From NCBI GenBank assembly GCA_023460715.1, contig JAEWPH010000203.1, positions 1-5,998 of the forward strand: a stretch of 5,998 nucleotides of DNA, read 5' to 3'. Numbering within the stretch: the first letter of the stretch is position 1; every line of letters starts with the position of its first letter. Shown here one piece after another: positions 1 to 5,998 of the stretch. A program made the translations under genes and the position numbers. The DNA is from Pseudomonadota bacterium (GTDB taxonomy: Bacteria > Pseudomonadota > Gammaproteobacteria > Burkholderiales > Burkholderiaceae_C). The notes below the pieces were generated by a model. It did no database searches. It saw only the letters and a list, made by a program, of their open reading frames with translations, and was not told where the DNA came from.

Positions 1-36
1 CCACGGCGCCGCCCCGTGACCGCGCACCGCAGGTTG

Positions 37-61
37 CCCCGTTCGCCGCAGGCGAGCGGGG
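37..61. repeat. Inverted repeat, 11-bp stem with 3-nt loop
   Basis: Positions 37-47 pair with 51-61 around the loop gca (48-50). Ten of the eleven pairs are Watson-Crick and one is a G-T wobble (42 with 56). The stem is very GC-rich and would form a stable hairpin in DNA or RNA. No T-run follows on either side, so it is not a convincing intrinsic terminator. It is the first of four stem-loops packed before the CobN gene, which suggests part of a REP-like intergenic element; the hairpin is seen directly, the element class is inferred. Confidence 0.6.
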
Positions 62-90
62 ACGCAGACAGCAGGGTCGCCCTTTCTTTG

Positions 91-124
91 CTTACTTTCT
101 TTCGGCGAAGCGAAAGAAAGTGAG
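91..124. repeat. CTTTCTTT/AAAGAAAG inverted repeat, probably a dispersed intergenic repeat
   Basis: A 14-nt arm (91-104, cttactttctttcg) pairs with 111-124 (cgaaagaaagtgag) around the 6-nt loop gcgaag. The only non-canonical pair is a G-T wobble. The pyrimidine-rich left arm is preceded by a near-copy of itself (cctttctttg, 81-90). The base composition is much richer in A+T than the genes nearby. I recall closely similar strings, flanked by GGTCGCC on one side and GTGCGCCGCCGGG on the other, repeated between genes in Comamonadaceae genomes; that is memory, not a search. Function is unknown. It could also act as a transcript-stabilising or terminating structure for whatever lies upstream. Confidence 0.65.
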
Positions 125-149
125 TGCGCCGCCGGGCGCACACCCCGGC

Positions 150-171
150 CCCGGGAAGCAAACGTCCCGGG
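150..171. repeat. Short CCCGGGA/TCCCGGG inverted repeat
   Basis: Positions 150-156 and 165-171 are perfect reverse complements (7 bp) separated by the 8-nt spacer agcaaacg. Each arm contains the palindrome cccggg. It sits between the AAAGAAAG hairpin and the AGCGCTTAT-type hairpin and may be part of the same composite intergenic element. There is no T-run after it on the plus strand (the next bases are aaatcaaaaa), so a terminator role is not supported. Confidence 0.4.
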
Positions 172-193
172 AAATCAAAAATGATAGCTGTAT

Positions 194-212
194 GCGCTTA
201 TCCCATAAGCGC
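194..212. repeat. GCGCTTAT-CCC-ATAAGCGC stem-loop just upstream of cobN
   Basis: Two perfect 8-nt arms, 194-201 and 205-212, flank the loop ccc. Together with its surroundings (atgatagctg before, tagagaccaaaaacactc after) it resembles a short repeat that I recall from many intergenic regions of Acidovorax, Delftia and Comamonas; this attribution is from memory. It ends 21 bp before the CobN start codon, so on a transcript it would lie in the 5' leader and replace the usual space for a strong ribosome binding site. Whether it affects translation is unknown. Confidence 0.55.
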
Positions 213-233
213 TAGAGACCAAAAACACTCCGA

Positions 234-3200
234 ATGCACCTCCTCTCCACCCGCCCCGGCGGCTTCGTAGAAGACGACTCCATCGTCACCCGGCTCGACC
301 AGACGCCGGGCGACATCGTCATCCTCAGCTCCGCCGACACCACCCTCGCCCTGCTCTCCGGCGCGTGCGAGGAGCTGGCGCGCACGGAGGAGGCCGGCTT
401 TCCCTCCGTGCGCCTGGTCAACCTGCAGTACCTGCGCCAGCCAGCCTCGCTCGACCTCTACATCGACGAGGTGCTGCAGCACGCCCGCGTGGTGATCGTG
501 GACCACCTCGGCTCCGAATCCGTCTGGCCCTACGGCTTTCAGCAGATCGGTGCACTGGCGCGCAAGAACGGCCAGCGGCTGGCCATGTTCTCGGGCGATC
601 TGCAGGAGGACCTGTCCCTGGTGGAGCGCAGCACGCTCGCGCCCTCGGTCTGCCACCTACTGTGGCAGTACCTGCGCGCGGGCGGGGCGGCCAATGCGCT
701 GCAGTTCGTGCGGGCCGTGGCGTTCCATGGGCTCGGCCATGGTGGCGCGCCGCAGCCGCCGCGCAGCCTGCCGCAGGCCGCCGTGCATGTGCCGGCCGCC
801 TTCGCACCCACGCATGCGGTGCCGGGCATCGACGACCTGCGCGCGGCCTGGGCGCCGGGCGCTGCGGTGGTGGCGCTGGTGTTCTACCGCTCGCACCTCA
901 TGGCGGCCAACACCGCCGCGTTCGACGCGCTGGCCGTGGCGCTGCGCGCGCAGGGCCTCAACCCACTGCCCGTGGCGCTCGATTCGCTCAAGGACCCGTT
1001 GTGCCTGGCCACCTTCCAGGCACTGTGCGCCGACCATGCCGTACAGCTGGTGCTCAACACCACGTCCTTCGCCGCGCTGGAGCACGAAGGCGCCGCCCTG
1101 GCCGGCGACGCGCCGGTGCTGCAGGTGATCGCCAGCGGCGGCAACCGCGAGGACTGGTGGGCCGACAGCCAGGGCCTGCGCCCGCGCGACATCGCCATGC
1201 AGATCGTGCTGCCCGAGATGGACGGCCGCATCGTCACGCGGGCCATCAGCTTCAAGGGCCTGTCGCACCGCAGCGCGGTGACGCAGGCGGACGTGGTGGC
1301 CTACCAACCCGAGCCGGACCGCGTCGCCTTCGTGGCCGAGCTGGCACGCCGCTGGTGCCGGCTGCGCAGCCTGCCGGCCGCCGAAAAGCGCCTGGCGCTG
1401 GTCCTGGCCAACTACCCGGGCAGCGAAGGGCGCATCGGCAGCGGCGTGGGGCTGGACACGCCGGCCTCGGTGGTCGGCATCCTGCAGCGCCTGCGCGCGG
1501 AGGGCTACGCGCTGGGGCCCGACGCCGCGCTGCCGGCCGATGGCGACGCCCTCATGCAGACGCTGCAGCAGGGCATCGCCAACGATCCGCGCCAGTGGCC
1601 GCTGCGTCCGGCCTGGCAGAGCTACGCGTTGGCGGACTACCGCGCACGGCTGGCGCAGCTGCCGGCCGGCATGGCCGACGCCATCGCCGCCCGCTGGGGG
1701 GCGCCGGAGGACGACCCGGCCGTGCGCCAGGGGCGCTTCATGATCGCCGGGCTGCGGCTGGGCCAGGTGTTCGTCGGCATCCAGCCCGCACGGGCGCTGG
1801 CCACGGCCGGGGCGCAGGACTACGCCAGCTACCACGACGCCGAACTGGTGCCGCCGCACAGCTACCTGGCGTTCTACTTCTGGCTGCGCGATGTGTTCGC
1901 CATCGACGCCGTCGTGCACGTGGGCAAGCACGGCAACCTCGAATGGCTGCCGGGCAAGAGCCTGGCGCTGTCGCAGGTGTGCTGGCCCGACGCCATCCTG
2001 GGCCCGCTGCCGCACCTGTACCCGTTCATCGTCAACGACCCGGGCGAGGGCGCGCAGGCCAAGCGCCGCAGCCAGGCCGTGATCATCGACCACCTGATGC
2101 CGCCGCTGACGCGCGCCGAGAACCACGGCCCCATGCAGGACCTGGAGCGGCTAGTGGACGAGTACTACGACGCGCTGCTGGTCGACGCGCGCCGCGCCGG
2201 GCTGCTGCGCCGGCAGATCCTGGATGCCGTGCGCCAGCAGCACCTGCTGGAAGAACTGGACCTGGCCGCCCCGGCCGCCAAGCAGGGCGGCAGCGCAGCA
2301 GAAGCGGCCGGGCCGGCCTCGCCGCCGCCGGACGACGATGCCATCCTGGCGCGCATCGACGCCTATCTGTGCGAGCTGAAGGAGACGCAGATCCGCGACG
2401 GGCTGCACATCTTCGGCGCGTCGCCCACGGGCCGCCAGCGGCGCGACACGCTGCTGGCGCTGGCCCGCTACCCTGCCGGCGACGGCCAGGGCGCGCAGGC
2501 GGGCCTGCTGCAGGCCCTGGCGGCCGATCTGCTGCCGGGCACCGGTTTCGACCCGCTGCAGATCGACGATGCCGCCAGGCCCTGGGACGGCCTGCGCCCC
2601 GCAGCGCTGCAGGCCGTGAGCGCCGATCCCTGGCGCCACCAGGGCGACACGCGCGAGCGGCTGGAGCTGCTCGCCCTGCACGTGCTGGAACACGCAGAGG
2701 AGGCCGCCGGCTGGCCGCAGACGCAGGCCGTGCTGGGCCGCGTGCGGCACACGCTGGCGCCCGCGCTGGACGCCTGCGGCGGCCAGGAGCTCACGCAGCT
2801 GCTGCGCGGCCTGCGCGGCTGCTTCGTGCCGCCCGGCCCGAGCGGCTCGCCCTCGCGCGGCCGGCCGGATGTGCTGCCGACCGGGCGCAACTTCTACACG
2901 CTGGACACGCGCGCCATTCCCACGCGCACGGCGTGGGAGCTGGGCCAGCAATCCGCGCGGCGCATCGTCGAGCGCTACCTGCAGGAGCACGGCGACTACC
3001 CGCGCACCCTGGGCCTGTCGGTCTGGGGTACGGCCACCATGCGCACGGGCGGCGACGACATCGCCCAGGCCTTCGCGCTCATCGGCGTGCGCCCCAAGTG
3101 GGCCGCGGGCAGCCAGCGCGTGGTCGATTTCGAGGTTGTGCCGCGCGTGGGGCTGGGGCGGCCGCGCATCGACGTCACGCTGCGCATCTCGGGCTTTTTT

Positions 3201-4088
3201 CGGGACGCCTTCCCGGCCACCGTGCAGATGTTCGACGCCGCCGTGCAGGCCGTCGCCGCGCAGGAGGCCGAGGACGCACAGGAGAACCCCATCCGCGCGC
3301 GCATCCTTCAAGAGACGGCGCTGCTGGAGCAGCAGGGCGTGGCGCCCGAGGCCGCGCGCCGGCAGGCGGGCTTTCGCGTCTTCGGCGCGCCGCCGGGGCA
3401 CTACGGCTCGGGCCTGAACCCACTGATGCGCAGCGGCACCTGGGAGGGCGATGCCGACCTGGCCCGTGCGTACATCGGCTGGAGCGCGCACGCCTACGGG
3501 CAGGATGCCGACGGCGAGCCGGCCGGCCCTGCGCTCGCCCGCCGCCTGGCGGGCCTGGACGTGGTGGCGCAGAACCAGGACAGCCGCGAGCACGACCTGC
3601 TCGACTCCAACGACTACTACCAGTTCCAGGGCGGCATGGCCACGGCCGTGCGCCATCTGGCGGGGCGCCAGCCCGCGCTGTACCACGGCGACCACGCCAA
3701 CCCGCAGGCGCCGCGCGTGCGCTCGCTCAAGGAAGAGATCGGCCGCGTGGTGCGGGCCCGCGTCACCAACCCCAAGTGGATCGATGGCGCCAAGCGCCAC
3801 GGCTACAAGGGCGCGTTCGAGATGGCCGCCACGGTGGACTACCTCTTCGGCTTCAGCGCCACCACGCAGCAGGTGAGCGACCACCACTACGCGCTGGTGG
3901 CCGACGCCTACGTGCTGGATGCCGAGACACGCGCCTTTGTCGAGCGCCACAACCCCACCGCGCTGCAGGACATGCTGGAGCGCCTGATCGAAGCCATGCA
4001 GCGTGGCCTGTGGCAGGCACCGGGCGGCTACCGCCAGGCGCTGGAAGACCTGCTGCTGGACCACGAACAGCGGCAGGAAGGCGCGTAG
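234..4088 (+). CDS. cobN: Cobaltochelatase subunit CobN (aerobic vitamin B12 pathway)
   Basis: CobN is the large, tetrapyrrole-binding subunit of the ATP-dependent cobaltochelatase. With an AAA+ pair (CobS/CobT, or ChlI/ChlD-like proteins in some bacteria) it inserts Co2+ into hydrogenobyrinic acid a,c-diamide in the cytoplasm. The protein is 1284 aa, matching the usual family length of about 1250-1300. It begins MHLLSTRPGGF, typical for CobN. Conserved blocks appear in order: DLYIDE (74-79), VDHLGSESVWPYG (89-101), NYPGSEGRIGSGVGLDTP (393-410), HGNLEWLPGK (566-575), KETQIRDGLHIFG (716-728), TGRNFYTLD (883-891), VWGTATMRTGGDDIA (930-944), SGFFRDAF (986-993), LDSNDYYQFQGGM (1123-1135) and NPKWIDGAKRHGYKGAFE (1179-1196). 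A Gly/Ala/Pro-rich linker lies at 678-702. The start at 234 is the first ATG after an in-frame TAG at 213; no strong Shine-Dalgarno is visible. The magnesium chelatase subunit BchH/ChlH is the nearest alternative, but the N-terminus favours CobN. No partner genes or B12 riboswitch are visible here. Confidence 0.96.
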   Translation: MHLLSTRPGGFVEDDSIVTRLDQTPGDIVILSSADTTLALLSGACEELARTEEAGFPSVRLVNLQYLRQPASLDLYIDEVLQHARVVIVDHLGSESVWPYGFQQIGALARKNGQRLAMFSGDLQEDLSLVERSTLAPSVCHLLWQYLRAGGAANALQFVRAVAFHGLGHGGAPQPPRSLPQAAVHVPAAFAPTHAVPGIDDLRAAWAPGAAVVALVFYRSHLMAANTAAFDALAVALRAQGLNPLPVALDSLKDPLCLATFQALCADHAVQLVLNTTSFAALEHEGAALAGDAPVLQVIASGGNREDWWADSQGLRPRDIAMQIVLPEMDGRIVTRAISFKGLSHRSAVTQADVVAYQPEPDRVAFVAELARRWCRLRSLPAAEKRLALVLANYPGSEGRIGSGVGLDTPASVVGILQRLRAEGYALGPDAALPADGDALMQTLQQGIANDPRQWPLRPAWQSYALADYRARLAQLPAGMADAIAARWGAPEDDPAVRQGRFMIAGLRLGQVFVGIQPARALATAGAQDYASYHDAELVPPHSYLAFYFWLRDVFAIDAVVHVGKHGNLEWLPGKSLALSQVCWPDAILGPLPHLYPFIVNDPGEGAQAKRRSQAVIIDHLMPPLTRAENHGPMQDLERLVDEYYDALLVDARRAGLLRRQILDAVRQQHLLEELDLAAPAAKQGGSAAEAAGPASPPPDDDAILARIDAYLCELKETQIRDGLHIFGASPTGRQRRDTLLALARYPAGDGQGAQAGLLQALAADLLPGTGFDPLQIDDAARPWDGLRPAALQAVSADPWRHQGDTRERLELLALHVLEHAEEAAGWPQTQAVLGRVRHTLAPALDACGGQELTQLLRGLRGCFVPPGPSGSPSRGRPDVLPTGRNFYTLDTRAIPTRTAWELGQQSARRIVERYLQEHGDYPRTLGLSVWGTATMRTGGDDIAQAFALIGVRPKWAAGSQRVVDFEVVPRVGLGRPRIDVTLRISGFFRDAFPATVQMFDAAVQAVAAQEAEDAQENPIRARILQETALLEQQGVAPEAARRQAGFRVFGAPPGHYGSGLNPLMRSGTWEGDADLARAYIGWSAHAYGQDADGEPAGPALARRLAGLDVVAQNQDSREHDLLDSNDYYQFQGGMATAVRHLAGRQPALYHGDHANPQAPRVRSLKEEIGRVVRARVTNPKWIDGAKRHGYKGAFEMAATVDYLFGFSATTQQVSDHHYALVADAYVLDAETRAFVERHNPTALQDMLERLIEAMQRGLWQAPGGYRQALEDLLLDHEQRQEGA

Positions 4089-4241
4089 CGCGGCGGCGCG
4101 AGGGGCCGAGCGATCCTTTGCCGCGGAGCGGGTGGGCCTTGCGCCATGCAACGCGTGGTTACAGATTTGTGATGTACTCGCGGGCCCGGAAACATCCCGG
4201 CATTCGGATTCCTGCCATTTTTTGACGGCTCTTCGTACACC
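4089..4241. other. Intergenic gap between cobN and the chemoreceptor gene
   Basis: This 153-bp stretch is GC-rich in its first third and more balanced from about 4150 onward, as expected for a leader of the downstream gene. I see no RNA gene, no convincing sigma-70 pair and no flagellar sigma-28 type box. A run of six Ts (4218-4223) follows a possible 4-bp stem (ggca 4199-4202, tgcc 4213-4216), too weak to call a terminator. No clear Shine-Dalgarno precedes the ATG at 4242. Confidence 0.5.
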
Positions 4242-5998
4242 ATGACGCACTCCTCTTCCATTTCTCTGAGAACCAAGCTCATCGGGCTGGTGGTTTTCTT
4301 CGTCGTCACGCTGCTGGGCGTGGGGGCGATCGGCATGCAGCAGCTGTGGAGCGTGAGCCAGAAGCAGCGCGCCATGTACACCGACACGGTGGTGCCGCTG
4401 CGCGTGGTGGTGGACGCCGCGCGCCAGGGCGCCACGCATTTCCGGCGCCTGTACGCCTACATCTACTTCGCCAACCCTGCGCAGCGCGCGTCGGAGCTGA
4501 AGTTCAACGAGCAGTCCGAGCAGTCGGTGCTGGACGCCGTGAAGCTGCTGCGCGACGACTCCAAGGACGCCGCGCTGCGTGAGCAGGGCGCCAAGCTGGC
4601 CGATACCTGGGCCCGCTACAAAACCGCCGTGGGCAAGATCCAGGAGATGGCCGACCGCGCCGACCCGGCTGCGATGGAAGAGCTTCACAAAGACCCGGCC
4701 GCGCTGCATGTCGCCGTGCGCAACATCCTGCTGGAGTTCGCCAAGCGGCAAGAAGAACTGGCGCGCCTGGACACGGAACAGGCCGCGGCCGCCGTCGAGC
4801 GCACCTTCTGGACGCTGTCCACCCTCATCGTGCTCGCCATGGTGATCGGCAGCCTGTTCGGCCTGTGGCTGGTGCGCACCATCATGCGCCAGCTGGGCGG
4901 CGAGCCCACCTACGCCGCTGCCATCGCGCAGGAAGTGGCCCAGGGCAACCTGGCGGTGCCTGTGCAACTGCGCGCCGGCGACGAGGCGAGCGTGCTGGCC
5001 GCGATGGAGGCCATGCGCTCCAACCTGGCGCGCCTGGTGAACGACGTGCGCCACAGCAGCGAATCGATCGCCACCGGCGCCAGCCAGATCGCCATGGGCA
5101 ACACCGACCTGAGCCAGCGCACCGAGTCGCAGGCCTCCAACCTGCAAGAGACCGCCGCGTCGATGGAAGAGATGAACTCTTCCGTGAAGCAGAGCGTGGA
5201 CACCATGCAGACCGCCTCCCGCCTGGCCACGTCGGCCAGCGCCACGGCCACCCGCGGGGGCGACGTGGTGCGCAACGTGGTGAGCACCATGGAGGGGATC
5301 ACGACCAGCTCGCGCAAGATCGGCGACATCATCGGCGTGATCGACTCCATCGCCTTCCAGACCAACATCCTGGCGCTCAACGCGGCCGTGGAAGCCGCCC
5401 GGGCCGGCGAGCAGGGCCGTGGCTTCGCGGTGGTCGCCAGCGAGGTGCGATCGCTGGCCCAGCGGTCCGCCAGCGCCGCCAAGGAGATCAAGGAGCTGAT
5501 CGGCGAGAGCGTGGGCAAGGTCGAGGCCGGCTCGCAGCTGGTGACCGAAGCCGGCACCACCATGGACGAGATCGTGCAGCAGGTGCGCCAGGTGGCCGAC
5601 CTGATCGGCGAGATCGGCTCGGCCACGCGAGAGCAGGGCCAGGGCATTTCGCAGGTCAACGACGCCGTCACCCAGCTCGACCAGATGACGCAGCAGAACG
5701 CGGCGCTGGTGGAAGAGTCCGCCGCCGCGGCCAACAGCCTCAGCACGCAGGCGGCCCATCTCGTGCAGCTGGTGAGCGTGTTCCGCGTGGACCAGAACCC
5801 CGCGCAGCCGCGTGGCCCGGGTTTCACGGCCGCCGCGCCGGCGCCGGCACAACCCGCCGCGGCACCGCTGGCCCGCACCGCGCCGGCCGTGGCACCGGCA
5901 CTGCTGTCCCGCAAGCCGGCCACCAAGCCGACTGCGCCCCAGCCGGCAGTCCGGCCTGCCCGGCAGCTGTGTGTTATAAACATCTCCGAGCCCACGAG
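4242..5998 (+). CDS. Methyl-accepting chemotaxis protein, 3' end missing
   Basis: Inner-membrane chemoreceptor that signals through CheW and CheA to the flagellar motor. The frame is open from 4242 to the edge (585 codons plus two bases), but only the first 575 residues (to 5966) are likely genuine. In order: short cytoplasmic start; membrane segment about 13-31; periplasmic region about 32-187, helical and probably a four-helix-bundle sensor; membrane segment about 189-211; HAMP from about 212, with LGGEP at 218-222; methylation-helix region with [11 protein letters not shown] (302-312); hairpin tip [20 protein letters not shown] (367-386) followed by [20 protein letters not shown] (387-406); second methylation region [14 protein letters not shown] (484-497); a Pro/Ala-rich tail after F514. 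An in-frame TGA at 4170 and no ATG between it and 4242 fix the start. The ligand cannot be told. The tail in related receptors often ends in a CheR-tethering pentapeptide such as WETF-type; that end is absent here because the contig stops. Confidence 0.95.
   Translation, partial: MTHSSSISLRTKLIGLVVFFVVTLLGVGAIGMQQLWSVSQKQRAMYTDTVVPLRVVVDAARQGATHFRRLYAYIYFANPAQRASELKFNEQSEQSVLDAVKLLRDDSKDAALREQGAKLADTWARYKTAVGKIQEMADRADPAAMEELHKDPAALHVAVRNILLEFAKRQEELARLDTEQAAAAVERTFWTLSTLIVLAMVIGSLFGLWLVRTIMRQLGGEPTYAAAIAQEVAQGNLAVPVQLRAGDEASVLAAMEAMRSNLARLVNDVRHSSESIATGASQIAMGNTDLSQRTESQASNLQETAASMEEMNSSVKQSVDTMQTASRLATSASATATRGGDVVRNVVSTMEGITTSSRKIGDIIGVIDSIAFQTNILALNAAVEAARAGEQGRGFAVVASEVRSLAQRSASAAKEIKELIGESVGKVEAGSQLVTEAGTTMDEIVQQVRQVADLIGEIGSATREQGQGISQVNDAVTQLDQMTQQNAALVEESAAAANSLSTQAAHLVQLVSVFRVDQNPAQPRGPGFTAAAPAPAQPAAAPLARTAPAVAPALLSRKPATKPTAPQPAVRPARQLCVINISEPT
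5967..5998 (-). other. Illumina Nextera adapter remnant (sequencing artefact)
   Basis: The terminal 32 bases agree at 29 positions with the reverse complement of the Nextera transposase Read-2 adapter. Positions 5967-5985 correspond to the 19-bp Tn5 mosaic end, with three mismatches at 5971, 5973 and 5979. Positions 5986-5998 (ccgagcccacgag) match the adapter-specific part exactly. Translated in the receptor frame it gives [10 protein letters not shown], unlike the Pro/Ala/Lys-rich tail before it and unlike the ends of related receptors. The adapter sequence is recalled from general knowledge. It should be treated as non-genomic, added by read-through at the end of an assembled contig. Confidence 0.92.

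Noticed and set aside
91..212. CRISPR-like array suggested by several short repeats
   Set aside because: The inverted repeats differ from each other in sequence and there are no regular direct repeats with equal-length spacers.
1..233. Cobalamin riboswitch upstream of cobN
   Set aside because: No B12-box-like GCCACTG motif is found, and the visible hairpins are simple inverted repeats, not the multi-branched riboswitch fold.
4148..4190. Possible promoter for the receptor gene around ttacag and gatgta
   Set aside because: No pair of -35 and -10 hexamers with acceptable spacing matches sigma-70 well, and no sigma-28 type box is present.
4199..4223. Possible intrinsic terminator before the receptor gene (stem ggca/tgcc followed by six Ts)
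   Set aside because: The stem is only 4 bp with a 10-nt loop, and it lies 18 bp before the start codon. This is too weak and too poorly placed to call.
365..4225. A 1286-codon open frame on the plus strand overlapping nearly all of cobN
   Set aside because: Its translation is dominated by Arg, Ala, Gly and Pro with no recognisable domain. It is the out-of-frame shadow expected where a GC-rich gene has G/C at third positions; the CobN frame holds all the conserved motifs.
2151..5852. A 1233-codon open frame on the minus strand spanning the end of cobN, the gap and most of the receptor gene
   Set aside because: It crosses two clearly real genes and the gap between them, is rich in His, Gly, Arg and Ala, and shows no family motif. 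It is a GC-driven antisense artefact.
4910..5995. A 361-codon minus-strand open frame opposite the receptor
   Set aside because: It is Ser/Ala/Arg-rich shadow coding opposite the conserved signalling hairpin, and it would start inside the adapter remnant region.

Overview
The window is a high-GC fragment that reads like a betaproteobacterium, most likely a member of the Comamonadaceae (Acidovorax/Delftia/Comamonas-type). The grounds are the codon bias, the LGGEP-type HAMP junction in the chemoreceptor, and AT-richer stem-loop repeats at the left edge that resemble dispersed repeats I recall from that family. The lineage call is inference; there is no rRNA or tRNA to anchor it.

Layout. Positions 1-233 are non-coding and hold four successive inverted repeats. 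Positions 234-4088 (+) encode a full-length CobN, the large subunit of the aerobic cobaltochelatase that inserts cobalt into hydrogenobyrinic acid a,c-diamide during vitamin B12 synthesis. Positions 4089-4241 are a short intergenic gap without a clear terminator or promoter. From 4242 to the right edge (+) lies a methyl-accepting chemotaxis protein: a four-helix-bundle-like sensor, two membrane segments, HAMP and the complete cytoplasmic signalling hairpin. Its C-terminal end is missing.

The most notable observation is technical. The last 32 bases (5967-5998) match the reverse complement of the Illumina Nextera transposase Read-2 adapter at 29 of 32 positions, and the last 19 bases match exactly. 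The genuine sequence therefore very probably stops at about 5966, this is the end of an assembled contig, and the final ten or so residues of the chemoreceptor reading frame are an artefact. The left edge begins in repeat-like DNA, which also fits a contig boundary.

The two genes share a strand, but nothing suggests a common function: CobN is biosynthetic and the receptor is a sensory protein. The CobN partner subunits (CobS/CobT or ChlI/ChlD-like ATPases) are not in the window. I found no sign of a new defence, mobile or regulatory system; the non-routine parts are the repeat cluster and the adapter tail.
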